Source: Secundilactobacillus kimchicus JCM 15530
GTDB taxonomy: Bacteria; Bacillota; Bacilli; Lactobacillales; Lactobacillaceae
Assembly: GCF_001433995.1 (NCBI RefSeq)
Contig: NZ_AZCX01000002.1
Coordinates: 124,001-188,000, forward strand
Reading direction: 5' to 3'
DNA: 64,000 nucleotides
Shown: positions 23,209 to 31,190 of the stretch, in pieces
How positions within the stretch are numbered: position 1 is the stretch's first letter
Layout: every line of letters begins with the position of its first letter
The notes under the pieces: model-generated
Databases searched by the model: none
Told to the model about the DNA's origin: nothing
The model's input: the letters and a program-made list of their open reading frames with translations, nothing else
Translations under genes and position numbers: made by a program

Positions 23209-24447
23209 TCACCCTTCTTGTTCATTCACCACGCCCAGGTGCTTGAGCGCCGGGATTGTGAGCATTGTTGCGAAACTGATGACGTATAAGCTGGCCAAAA
23301 ATCCCATGACAATCAAGAGCGAGTAGTGGTCCATCAAAAGGCCAATGACGACGGATGAGAAACCACCAATAGCTCGACCCACGTTGACGATGACGTTATT
23401 GGCCGTCGAGCGGATTTCTGTTGGGTATAAGCGGCTAATAACGGCGCCATACCCGCCAAACATGCCGTTAGAGAAGAATCCGAGCACGGCGCCCGCGATA
23501 AGTAGGGTCACCTGATTGTAGGCGAATGTCATGCCGAAAACGGCGAAGGCTGAAGCCAAGAGGAAGAACCCGAATGCGCGCCGCGGTCCAAAGTAATCCA
23601 GAATGCTACCAAACGTCATCATACCAACGCTCATTCCAGCAATGGTGGCAATCATCCAAATGGAAGAACCAGAGACACTCAAGCCAAGTTTTTGTTGCAT
23701 AATTGAGGGTAACCAGTTCATTAGGCCAAAGTAACCAGCAATTTGGACGACGACCATGACCATTAAAGCCAGGGTCTGGTAGGCAAGACGGGGGGTCTTG
23801 AAAAGCTCGCGCATCCGGACGCGTTTCTTGGAATCAGATTGCGCTCGTTTAGCCGCGATAAATTCGTCGCTTTCATGCAAGTGGCGTCGAATGAAGTAAG
23901 TCAGTGCAACAGGGACCAAACCAAAAACAAAAAGGGCTCGCCAACCTAGCATTGGAATGATAACCGATGCCCCGATAGCTGCCAATACAGCCCCAATTTG
24001 ACCGCCAATTGCTGCAACTGACGTCATTTTGCCAATCTTGTTATGGGCAAAATTCTCGGCAATCAACGTGATACCGACGCCGTATTCCCCACCGGCACCG
24101 ATACCAGCTATGAACCGGAACAAATAGACGAGGGTGATGTTATTGGCAAAGTACATTGCGGCCGTGGCGAAGGCGAAAATAAAAACGGTGTGGGAAAACG
24201 TTTTGACCCGGCCAAATCGATCAGCAAGAAGGCCAAATAAAATACCACCCGCTAACATCCCCAGGTTGGTAATCGACGAGATGAGTCCCGCCTGAGCACC
24301 ATTAATGTGGAGATCGCTAATGATCGACGACAGGGCAAATGAGAGGAACATGACGTCCATATTCTCAAGGGCAAACCCTGCTGAAGTCGATGCAATTGTC
24401 CACTTCTGGTTGGTTGTTAACGTGTGGTCGCGTAAGGTAGATTCCAT
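23209..24447 (-). CDS. MFS transporter (aromatic-acid/sugar-acid symporter-like)
   Basis: A 412-aa 12-span major facilitator protein. The loop 2-3 motif GLLADRFGRVKTF and its repeat-like partner in the second half (GSILDYFGPRRAF) are clear, as is FIAGIGAGGEYGVGITLIAE in helix 4-5, a pattern typical of the AAHS and sialate/4-hydroxybenzoate type symporters rather than of drug exporters. The ATG start follows GGAGGAATTG. It is a single gene. Substrate not assigned. Confidence 0.85.
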   Translation of the reverse strand: MESTLRDHTLTTNQKWTIASTSAGFALENMDVMFLSFALSSIISDLHINGAQAGLISSITNLGMLAGGILFGLLADRFGRVKTFSHTVFIFAFATAAMYFANNITLVYLFRFIAGIGAGGEYGVGITLIAENFAHNKIGKMTSVAAIGGQIGAVLAAIGASVIIPMLGWRALFVFGLVPVALTYFIRRHLHESDEFIAAKRAQSDSKKRVRMRELFKTPRLAYQTLALMVMVVVQIAGYFGLMNWLPSIMQQKLGLSVSGSSIWMIATIAGMSVGMMTFGSILDYFGPRRAFGFFLLASAFAVFGMTFAYNQVTLLIAGAVLGFFSNGMFGGYGAVISRLYPTEIRSTANNVIVNVGRAIGGFSSVVIGLLMDHYSLLIVMGFLASLYVISFATMLTIPALKHLGVVNEQEG

Positions 24448-24624
24448 TATTCAATTCCTCCAAAATGAATGCTCACGGGCATTCGTTATTTCTGACGGGT
24501 AGCCGTCGTTGTTGCCTGTATAATGCCACAGACTTTTTAAAATAGCAACACTTACCCAAAAATAAGAATTATAATTCGGAGTTGACGGCAGGCCTTGAAT
24601 TGCAGTAAGCTAATAAAAATAACT

Positions 24625-24720
24625 TTAACTTAGCCCTGTGAGACTAAAAAGGTGATCGGACAAACTACTAGTGGGTAGTCTTTTGATGAACCGTTTAGCC
24701 GGGTGCTGAACGGTTTTTTT
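24625..24720 (+). promoter_or_regulatory. PyrR-type attenuator of pyrFE
   Basis: AGCCCTGTGAGACT at 24632-24645 matches the PyrR-binding loop consensus (ARUCCNGNGAGGYU) except at two positions. Downstream, AACCGTTTAGC (24689-24699) and GCTGAACGGTT (24705-24715) form a terminator followed by T7. With UMP high, PyrR would hold the anti-antiterminator and cause termination before pyrF. Confidence 0.8.
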
Positions 24721-24740
24721 GTGCAGAAAGGATAGACGTT

Positions 24741-25457
24741 ATGGGACCCGTTATTATTGCGTTAGATTTTCGCGACGCCAATGAAACGCTGACGTTTCTA
24801 GACCAGTTTAAGCAGCAATCTGATTTATTTGTGAAAGTTGGCATGGAACTTTTCTATTTCGAAGGACCCGCTATTTTACGGGAATTAAAGCGACGTGGCA
24901 TTCGCGTTTTTCTAGATCTTAAGCTCTATGATATTCCGAACACGGTTGAACAGGCGATGTTTCAACTGGGCCAGCAGGGCGTGGATATGGTGACGGTCCA
25001 CGCTGCGGGAGGCGCTGAAATGATGCGTCGGGCGCGGATCGGCTTGGATCAGGGTAGCCAAATTGCTGGCGTAAGTGCCGCTAAGTTGCTGGCGATCACC
25101 CAGTTAACTTCAACATCCGAACAGCAAATGCAAAGCGAGCAACTCGTTAGCGTGCCACTGGCCAAAGCGGTGACCCACCTAGCTCAGCTAGCAGATGCAA
25201 GTGGGGCGGATGGGGTGGTTAGTTCCGCACTAGAGGACCGCCAGATTCATGCGGCAACGCGCGACGAATTTTTGTGTATCAATCCAGGCATTCGCTTAGC
25301 AACCGATGTGGCGGATGATCAAAAACGGGTCGTGACACCGAGTGATGCGCGCCGCCTTGGGAGTAACGGCCTAGTCGTGGGTCGAACAATTACTCAGGCA
25401 CCAGATCCAATAGCAGCCTATCAAACAGTGTTACAGGAATGGAGGATGACCAAATGA
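24741..25457 (+). CDS. pyrF: orotidine-5'-phosphate decarboxylase
   Basis: PyrF converts OMP to UMP, the last step of de novo pyrimidine synthesis. The 238-aa protein has the catalytic charged network in RVFLDLKLYDIPNTV (Lys and Asp residues about 58-66), preceded by IALDFRD at the N-terminus and followed by the phosphate-binding VGRTITQAPDP near residue 213. It is behind a PyrR-type attenuator and overlaps pyrE by 4 bp. The other pyr genes are not adjacent. Confidence 0.96.
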   Translation: MGPVIIALDFRDANETLTFLDQFKQQSDLFVKVGMELFYFEGPAILRELKRRGIRVFLDLKLYDIPNTVEQAMFQLGQQGVDMVTVHAAGGAEMMRRARIGLDQGSQIAGVSAAKLLAITQLTSTSEQQMQSEQLVSVPLAKAVTHLAQLADASGADGVVSSALEDRQIHAATRDEFLCINPGIRLATDVADDQKRVVTPSDARRLGSNGLVVGRTITQAPDPIAAYQTVLQEWRMTK

Positions 25458-26089
25458 CAGAAATGGCGACTCAGATTGCAAGCGACTTATTGGACATTGA
25501 AGCGGTGACTTTTAGCCCGAGCCAACCTTATCAGTGGGCAAGTGGTATTTTAGCCCCAATTTACACGGATAATCGCAAAACAATTGGCTTTCCGACGGTT
25601 CGGTCTCACATTGCCGATGGTCTTGCAACTTTAATTGACCATGAGTATCCTGAAGCAACGGTTATCGCAGGCGTAGCGACAGCTGGCATTCCCCATGCCG
25701 CTTTAGTTGCAGATCGATTACAACTGCCGATGAGCTACGTTCGGTCTAAGCCGAAGGACCACGGAACGGGCCGGCAGATTGAAGGCCAGTTAACGGTATC
25801 CGATCGCGTGGTATTAATTGATGATCTTATTTCAACCGGCGGCAGTGTTCTTCAAGCCGCCGAAGCGGTGCGTCAAGCTGGTGCTACCGTGCTTGGCGTT
25901 GCAGCCATTTTTAGCTATGAGCTGCCCGATAGTACCCAAAATTTTGCCAATGCGAAAACAATTTTGCACACCCTAACCACTTATTCGACGCTGGTCGAGC
26001 AAGCTCAAAAAGCGGGGAATATGACGCTTGAAGAAGTCCAGTCTCTGTCAAAGTGGCGCGAGGATCCCTGGCATTGGCAATCTAATTAA
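25454..26089 (+). CDS. pyrE: orotate phosphoribosyltransferase
   Basis: PyrE makes OMP from orotate and PRPP. The 211-aa protein carries the PRPP motif VVLIDDLISTGGSVLQA (about residues 119-135), a flexible loop SKPKDHGTGRQIEG, and the N-terminal orotate-binding segment QWASGILAPIYTDNR. The ATG at 25454 overlaps the pyrF stop (ATGA) and has GGAGG 8 bases upstream; an ATG at 25439 would cover that site. PyrE and PyrF together can use preformed orotate. Confidence 0.95.
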   Translation: MTEMATQIASDLLDIEAVTFSPSQPYQWASGILAPIYTDNRKTIGFPTVRSHIADGLATLIDHEYPEATVIAGVATAGIPHAALVADRLQLPMSYVRSKPKDHGTGRQIEGQLTVSDRVVLIDDLISTGGSVLQAAEAVRQAGATVLGVAAIFSYELPDSTQNFANAKTILHTLTTYSTLVEQAQKAGNMTLEEVQSLSKWREDPWHWQSN

Positions 26090-26095
26090 TCGGGG

Positions 26096-26125
26096 CTGAC
26101 AGCCCCCACTTCCTTCTTGTATAAT
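26096..26125 (+). promoter_or_regulatory. promoter of the HAD phosphatase pair
   Basis: CTGACA at 26096-26101 and TATAAT at 26120-26125 with an 18-base spacer. It lies just after the pyrE stop, so the two HAD genes can be transcribed separately from pyrFE. Confidence 0.6.
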
Positions 26126-26150
26126 GAACATACATTGGAGGTGGCGAGAC

Positions 26151-26969
26151 TTGACAATTAAATTGATTGCAACTGATATGGATGGGACTTTTTTGGACGA
26201 TGATGGACACTATAATCACCTTCGATTTCAGCAATTAATGACGCAAATGACACAACGTGGGATTCGCTTTGTGGTTGCTAGTGGCAATCATTATCCACAC
26301 TTACCACCATACTTTCAAGATATTAAAGGTGATATCACTTACGTTGCCGAAAACGGCGCGTATATTGTGGACGAAGAGATTGTCCTCAGCGAAGATGTGA
26401 TCGCGCCTGACTTAGTCAAAAAAGTGTTAAGCTGGCGGGAAAATGATGCCATGTTCAAGCCAGCCTGGCTGATTTTGTCTGGCCGCCAGGGGGCTTACAC
26501 CGAAATGCCAGCTAGTAGTCAACGGTTTGCTCGCTCTCAGTATTTTTATAACAACCTCACTTCGGTGCTTGATTTGAACGACGTCAAAGACGATATTTTT
26601 AAACTCGATTTTACGTGGTTAAACGCCGATGTCAGTGCCCAGGAACAACGATTTAATACCGCATTTGCGGGACAACTAAGGGCCACGTCAAGTGGTTTGG
26701 GCGGTCTCGACGTTATTTTACCCCACGTTAATAAAGCCTATGGCCTAAAAAAACTCCAGCAAAAATGGGGGATTTCAGCGGCTGAGACAATGGCATTTGG
26801 CGACAATGCCAACGATATCGAAATGTTGCACTTAGCGAAGTTCGGTTATGCGATGGCCAATGCAACGCAGCGTACGCAAACGGCAGCCGCAAATGTGACC
26901 AAATTGGATAATAATCATGACGGCGTCTTGGACGTCATCGCTGACCACTTAAACCGTGAGGCAAATTAG
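26151..26969 (+). CDS. HAD-superfamily Cof-type phosphatase
   Basis: A 272-aa HAD IIB hydrolase: motif I KLIATDMDGTFLDDDG, motif II VVASGN, motif III Lys in VNKAYGLKKL, motif IV MAFGDNANDIEML. I use TTG 26151 as start because GGAGGT at 26137-26142 is 8 bases upstream; an ATG-like codon at 26124 lies at the -10 box. It is followed directly by a second HAD gene in the same operon. Substrate unknown. Confidence 0.9.
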   Translation: MTIKLIATDMDGTFLDDDGHYNHLRFQQLMTQMTQRGIRFVVASGNHYPHLPPYFQDIKGDITYVAENGAYIVDEEIVLSEDVIAPDLVKKVLSWRENDAMFKPAWLILSGRQGAYTEMPASSQRFARSQYFYNNLTSVLDLNDVKDDIFKLDFTWLNADVSAQEQRFNTAFAGQLRATSSGLGGLDVILPHVNKAYGLKKLQQKWGISAAETMAFGDNANDIEMLHLAKFGYAMANATQRTQTAAANVTKLDNNHDGVLDVIADHLNREAN

Positions 26970-26990
26970 ATGAGAAATGGAGTAAATTCG

Positions 26991-27824
26991 ATGATAAAAA
27001 TGATTGCGTTAGACCTTGATAACACGCTGTTAAAGGACGATAAAACAATTAGTGTTGTGAATGAAACGGTCTTGAAACAGGTGAGAAAACAGGGGATCTA
27101 CGTGGTATTATGCACGGGTCGGCCAATCAATGCTATTTGGCACTTGATTGAACAGCTCGGATTAACAAACCCAGCAGATTTTACTATCACGTTTAACGGG
27201 GCGTTGGTGATTAATAATACAAGTCGCGAACCGATTGCAAAACAGGGGATCACCAAAGCAGAGTTAGACCCGCTGTACCACTTTTTAAAAGACAATCATT
27301 TTGTGATGGATGTCTTGGATTTTGATCAGGTCTACCCGATTACCGATATGAAAAAATCAATTTATGAGGACGGTCTTGGTGGCTTGATTCCGTTCTCAGC
27401 ATTGACTTTTTCTGAGTTACCAGATAAAACGTACGCAAAGGTTGTCGTTGCGGCCAAACCGGCAGAGGTTGATACGGTTATTGCCGCCATTCCTGATGAA
27501 TTGCGCCAACAGTATCACATTGTTCGGTCACAACCTCACATTTTAGAATTTCTAAGTCCAACCACGGATAAGGCGGCTGGATTAAAAGCTTTACTTCACC
27601 ATTTTGACCTTGACTTTAGTCATCTCATGGCTTTTGGTGACGCAGAAAATGATGCGGGAATGCTGAAGGCAGCATCAGTGGGCGTGGCCATGGCCAATTC
27701 TATTCCCGAAATTTTGGCGTTAACGCCTTACCATACGGATACGAATGAAAACGATGGTGTTGCGAAATTTGTGACGAATTATTTTGAGGATAAAGGTGCG
27801 AAACCCAATCCAATCGGTCGCTAG
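26991..27824 (+). CDS. HAD-superfamily Cof-type phosphatase
   Basis: A 277-aa HAD IIB hydrolase similar in design to its neighbour but not a recent copy: motif I MIALDLDNTLLKDD, motif II VLCTGRP, motif III in TTDKAAGLKAL, motif IV MAFGDAENDAGML. ATG 26991 is preferred (GGAG 8 bases upstream) over ATG 26970, which abuts the previous stop codon without a site. A strong terminator follows. Confidence 0.9.
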   Translation: MIKMIALDLDNTLLKDDKTISVVNETVLKQVRKQGIYVVLCTGRPINAIWHLIEQLGLTNPADFTITFNGALVINNTSREPIAKQGITKAELDPLYHFLKDNHFVMDVLDFDQVYPITDMKKSIYEDGLGGLIPFSALTFSELPDKTYAKVVVAAKPAEVDTVIAAIPDELRQQYHIVRSQPHILEFLSPTTDKAAGLKALLHHFDLDFSHLMAFGDAENDAGMLKAASVGVAMANSIPEILALTPYHTDTNENDGVAKFVTNYFEDKGAKPNPIGR

Positions 27825-27867
27825 AAACTGATTGAAAACGGCCTAAACGCCGATTTGAATGGTACGC

Positions 27868-27910
27868 AAAAGGCGATGAGCTTGCTGGTTACGAGCTCAT
27901 CGCCTTTTAA
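27868..27910 (+). terminator. bidirectional terminator
   Basis: AAAAGGCGATGAGCT and AGCTCATCGCCTTTT form a perfect 15-bp stem between the convergent HAD and nucleoside hydrolase genes. Confidence 0.92.
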
Positions 27911-27935
27911 TTGGCCTATTTAGTGGGTCGTTATT

Positions 27936-28895
27936 TTAATGTTGCTTAAACAGCCCGGTTAAGTGGTCCATAAAGGCCGTTAAGTAACGTTGTCGATCGA
28001 CGGTCAACCCAACTTTGACGTTGGTTTCGGGATCGTTAATTCGTGCCTGATCGCCAATTGTCCGGCCGTAGTGATCAGGGTCCGTCGCCACGAACATATT
28101 GAGGTCTAACGTCGTGATAAAGCTTGGATCAATGGCCACTCCGACGGCCAAGGGGTCGTGCAGTGCGCAACCGTCAAGCTGGGAGTTGGTATCGGCGTAT
28201 GCGTCGATGTAGTAATCCACAATGTCGGCGAACGCAGTGCCGGCAGCTGTGTTTAATTCACGCCACTGAGCCGTTTCCTTGCGGGTCAAAAGGGTCCGCA
28301 ACGTGACGTCTAAACCGACCATGGTTAACTTGAGGGGACTCGTTAATACGACGTTTGCCGCCTCGGCGTCCTGGTTAATGTTAGCTTCGGCGTAGGCGTT
28401 GACGTTACCCTCAACGGTTAAAGCGCCGCCCATAAACGTGACGTTACCAATACTCAAAATAGCGTCACGGTCCTTTTCAAGGGCCTTGGCCAAGTTGGTC
28501 ATGGGACCGGTTGGGACAAAAATCAAGTTTTGGCCATACTTTTTAGCTGACTCAATTAAGAAGTCGACACCAGAACCAGCCTCTAATTGGCGTTTTGGTT
28601 CAGGTAAGTTGACTTGACCAATCCCATTTTCACCGTGTATTTGAGCACTAATTGGCATCCGGTCAAAGTGGTCGGTCGTTAGAGAGTGGCTCTCACCAAG
28701 GTAAACGGGAACGTCGGTTGCCCCGAGGAGTTCCAAAATCTTGAGTGAGTTGATGCCGCCTTCTTTGACGTAGACGTTACCGTACGACCCAACGATACCG
28801 ATTAAATCGACTTCTGGATCAGCGACAGCGTAAGCAATTGCCATTGCGTCGTCGATCCCGGTATCTAAGTCTAAGATCATTTTTTTAGTAGCCAT
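27936..28895 (-). CDS. ribonucleoside hydrolase (inosine-uridine preferring type)
   Basis: The 319-aa enzyme releases bases from nucleosides for salvage. The calcium-binding N-terminal motif is LDLDTGIDDAMAIAYA, with further ligand region FVPTGPMTNLAKAL and the catalytic-site His and Asp in CALHDPLAVGVAID (about residue 243). The ATG start has GGAGGG upstream. The promoter region contains a cre-like site, consistent with sugar-repressed nucleoside scavenging. Confidence 0.92.
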   Translation of the reverse strand: MATKKMILDLDTGIDDAMAIAYAVADPEVDLIGIVGSYGNVYVKEGGINSLKILELLGATDVPVYLGESHSLTTDHFDRMPISAQIHGENGIGQVNLPEPKRQLEAGSGVDFLIESAKKYGQNLIFVPTGPMTNLAKALEKDRDAILSIGNVTFMGGALTVEGNVNAYAEANINQDAEAANVVLTSPLKLTMVGLDVTLRTLLTRKETAQWRELNTAAGTAFADIVDYYIDAYADTNSQLDGCALHDPLAVGVAIDPSFITTLDLNMFVATDPDHYGRTIGDQARINDPETNVKVGLTVDRQRYLTAFMDHLTGLFKQH

Positions 28896-28938
28896 GATGT
28901 CCCTCCAGGTTGTTAATAATAAACTAGGTCACTCATCA

Positions 28939-28966
28939 ATCATAATGTAAGCGTTCCCCGAAAACA
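28939..28966 (-). promoter_or_regulatory. promoter with cre-like site for the nucleoside hydrolase gene
   Basis: In gene sense TTGTTT-16-TATGAT. The spacer contains GGGGAACGCTTACA (28946-28959 on the plus strand as TGTAAGCGTTCCCC), which matches the cre pattern with two mismatches. A CcpA complex there would block the promoter. Confidence 0.45.
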
Positions 28967-29062
28967 AGGGGAACAACAGGGTTAAATGAGGATCACCACC
29001 TGCAAAAACACCTATTTTGGGTTAGAATGGAAGAATCGAATTAAAGGAAAGTTGGTGAAGCG

Positions 29063-30085
29063 ATGGCGGAGAAGTCAGATAACGAGACGTTCAACCAAAA
29101 ACACCGTGAAAATCGGTTATTAGCGGACGCTACAAAGGAGCTTAACGAATGGACAGGTGAAGATGAGGCCGTTGAAATTCACATGTTTCGGATGTTTTCT
29201 GAGGTGTTCAAACCCCATAATAAGGACGAAGCAGATGCATTGTTTATTGTGGGAACCAAAACAACAACCCCGCCGTTAACCACTGTTTCATCGGCCCCAG
29301 TGAAGCCGTGGTTATTTTCCCGGGTATTAGCCTTACTGGGGATTAGTTTTGGATTACTGACCATGTTATTTATGGTCTTCCATAGCAATAAGGCCGTTCC
29401 GGGAATGATTTTTATTGGCTCGCTAGCGGTTCCTTTTTCGCTAACAATTATGTTCTTTGAAATTAACGTGTATAAAAATATTTCGGTTTTCCAGGCCATG
29501 CAGGTCTTCTTGATTGGCGGCATTGCGTCACTAGTGGCAACCATGATCTTTTACGAAATCATTCCGTCTGGAAACGGGGTAGGGCTCGGTTCAGCACTGG
29601 CCATCGGGTTTATTGAAGAAACGGCTAAAATGTTGATTATTGGGTACTTTATCAATTCATTTAAGGTCAATTACATCTTCAACGGGCTGTTGATTGGGGC
29701 TTGTGTGGGCGCTGGCTTTGCGGTTTTTGAAACCTCAGGCTACACGGATCAATTCGGGTTAGCTACGCTATTTGTTAGAAGCTGGCAGACCATTGGGACC
29801 CATACAATTTGGTCAGCCATTATTGGGGCGGCTATCATTTTAGCTAAGGAGCGGCGTCAGCCAGTTCAGGGGAAGATTATGGTTCGGCCGAAGTTTCTCC
29901 GATTTTATGTTTTAGCCGTGCTCCTTCACGCGGTTTGGGATTGGCAGATTCCCTTGCCATTTAACGACCCGTTCGACATTCAAACGTGGATTCTCATTGC
30001 CATTGCCTGGATTGCAATTTTTGTGTTGATTAATGCGGGTTTACGTGAAGTCCGAACCCTTCAGGGTCAACGAATTATTAATTAA
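29063..30085 (+). CDS. PrsW-family glutamic-type intramembrane protease
   Basis: A 340-aa membrane protein with a soluble N-terminal region of about 80 residues and eight or so transmembrane helices. The protease motifs of the PrsW family are present: FIEETAKMLIIG (the EE-x-x-K motif, about residue 190), GACVGAGFAVFET, THTIWSAIIGA and LLHAVWDW. PrsW cleaves anti-sigma factors in bacilli; the substrate here is unknown and no sigma/anti-sigma pair is adjacent. The start follows AAGGAAAG. Confidence 0.85.
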   Translation: MAEKSDNETFNQKHRENRLLADATKELNEWTGEDEAVEIHMFRMFSEVFKPHNKDEADALFIVGTKTTTPPLTTVSSAPVKPWLFSRVLALLGISFGLLTMLFMVFHSNKAVPGMIFIGSLAVPFSLTIMFFEINVYKNISVFQAMQVFLIGGIASLVATMIFYEIIPSGNGVGLGSALAIGFIEETAKMLIIGYFINSFKVNYIFNGLLIGACVGAGFAVFETSGYTDQFGLATLFVRSWQTIGTHTIWSAIIGAAIILAKERRQPVQGKIMVRPKFLRFYVLAVLLHAVWDWQIPLPFNDPFDIQTWILIAIAWIAIFVLINAGLREVRTLQGQRIIN

Positions 30086-30143
30086 AAGAGAGTGTGGAAC
30101 AAGGCGATTGGCCTTGGGAAGCCGAATTAAAGGAATGACAAAT

Positions 30144-31133
30144 ATGGAAACGACTTACGATATCACAATTATTGGTGGCGGACCGGCTGGGATTTTTGCG
30201 GGCTTTTATGCGGGGCTCCGTGAAGCTAAGGCCCAACTAATTGAAAGTCTCCCGGATCTGGGTGGCCAGGTTCAAGCGTTGTATCCGGAAAAGAAGATTT
30301 TAGACGTTGCCGGCTTCCCAGCCATTCGGGGTCAACAATTGATTCAACAGCAAATCACGCAGCTCAATGATTTTCCAATTGAGATTAAAACCAATCAAGC
30401 GGTGACCGACATTGTTCGGACGGCAACCGGCTTTGATGTGGTCACACCAGTTGAAACAACCCACACGAAAACCGTTATTATTGCGGTGGGAAACGGGTCG
30501 TTTTCACCCCGCCGCTTAGCAATTGAGAACGCAGCTGACTTGGAAAATAAGCACCTTTTCTATTCTGTGAGTGACCTTTCCCACTTTGCTAACAAGCGAG
30601 TCATCATTGCTGGTGGTGGGGACGCTGCTCTTGATCAGGCGATGATGCTTGAGGAGGTTGCCACCTCAGTCACCCTAGTTCATCGACGAGACACTTTCCG
30701 AGCGTTAGAGCATTCGGTATCTAGGCTTGAAGCTTCTGATGTAAACGTCATGACACCTTACCTGATTAAGGCTGTGACGGAAAAAAACGGTGAGTTAAAA
30801 GTTGGCCTGAAAAAGATGCGCACCGATGACCCGCTGGTCGTGCAGACGGTTGACGACGTGGTGGTCAGTTATGGCTTCACGTCGGATCACAAAGTAGTCG
30901 ATGGTTGGCATCTTGATCTCGACGCGGAGCATCACCTCTTTAAGGTTGACTCAACAATGTTAACCAGTGAACCGGGGATCTATGCGATTGGCGATGGGGT
31001 CACATACGCCGGCAAACAAGCCTTGATTGCAAGTGGTTACGGTGAAGCACCAATTGCGGTGAACGCAGCGATGAATCAACTATACCCGGATCGGCGTGGG
31101 CCGGTTCACAGTACCTCTTTGTCTAAGGAATAA
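30144..31133 (+). CDS. ferredoxin/flavodoxin-NADP+ reductase, thioredoxin-reductase-like type
   Basis: The 329-aa flavoprotein belongs to the TrxR-like FNR group (YumC type). It has an FAD site DITIIGGGPAGIFAGFYAG at the N-terminus, an NADPH site IIAGGGDAALDQAM (about residue 153), and a C-terminal FAD motif GIYAIGDGV. The Cys-x-x-Cys of true thioredoxin reductases is absent, which is why I call it FNR. ATG 30144 (METTYDIT) is chosen; an ATG at 30135 lies too close to the AAAGGA site. It may supply electrons to flavodoxins, but is not next to the flavodoxin gene at 12132. Confidence 0.88.
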   Translation: METTYDITIIGGGPAGIFAGFYAGLREAKAQLIESLPDLGGQVQALYPEKKILDVAGFPAIRGQQLIQQQITQLNDFPIEIKTNQAVTDIVRTATGFDVVTPVETTHTKTVIIAVGNGSFSPRRLAIENAADLENKHLFYSVSDLSHFANKRVIIAGGGDAALDQAMMLEEVATSVTLVHRRDTFRALEHSVSRLEASDVNVMTPYLIKAVTEKNGELKVGLKKMRTDDPLVVQTVDDVVVSYGFTSDHKVVDGWHLDLDAEHHLFKVDSTMLTSEPGIYAIGDGVTYAGKQALIASGYGEAPIAVNAAMNQLYPDRRGPVHSTSLSKE

Positions 31134-31179
31134 AAAAAGCCTGAAACGACGACTCATTGTCATCGTTTCAGGCTTTTTA
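31134..31179 (+). terminator. bidirectional terminator
   Basis: AAAAAGCCTGAAACGA(c) pairs with TCGTTTCAGGCTTTTT across the gap between convergent genes. Confidence 0.9.
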
Positions 31180-31190
31180 ATTAGCATGGG

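Noticed and set aside
26151-27824. Two adjacent HAD phosphatases as a recent tandem duplication
   Set aside because: Motifs are shared but the sequences between them differ throughout; they look like distinct old family members.
29179-29544. 121-codon ORF antisense to the PrsW-type gene
   Set aside because: No ribosome site, fully inside a clear membrane protein gene; mirrors its hydrophobic codons.
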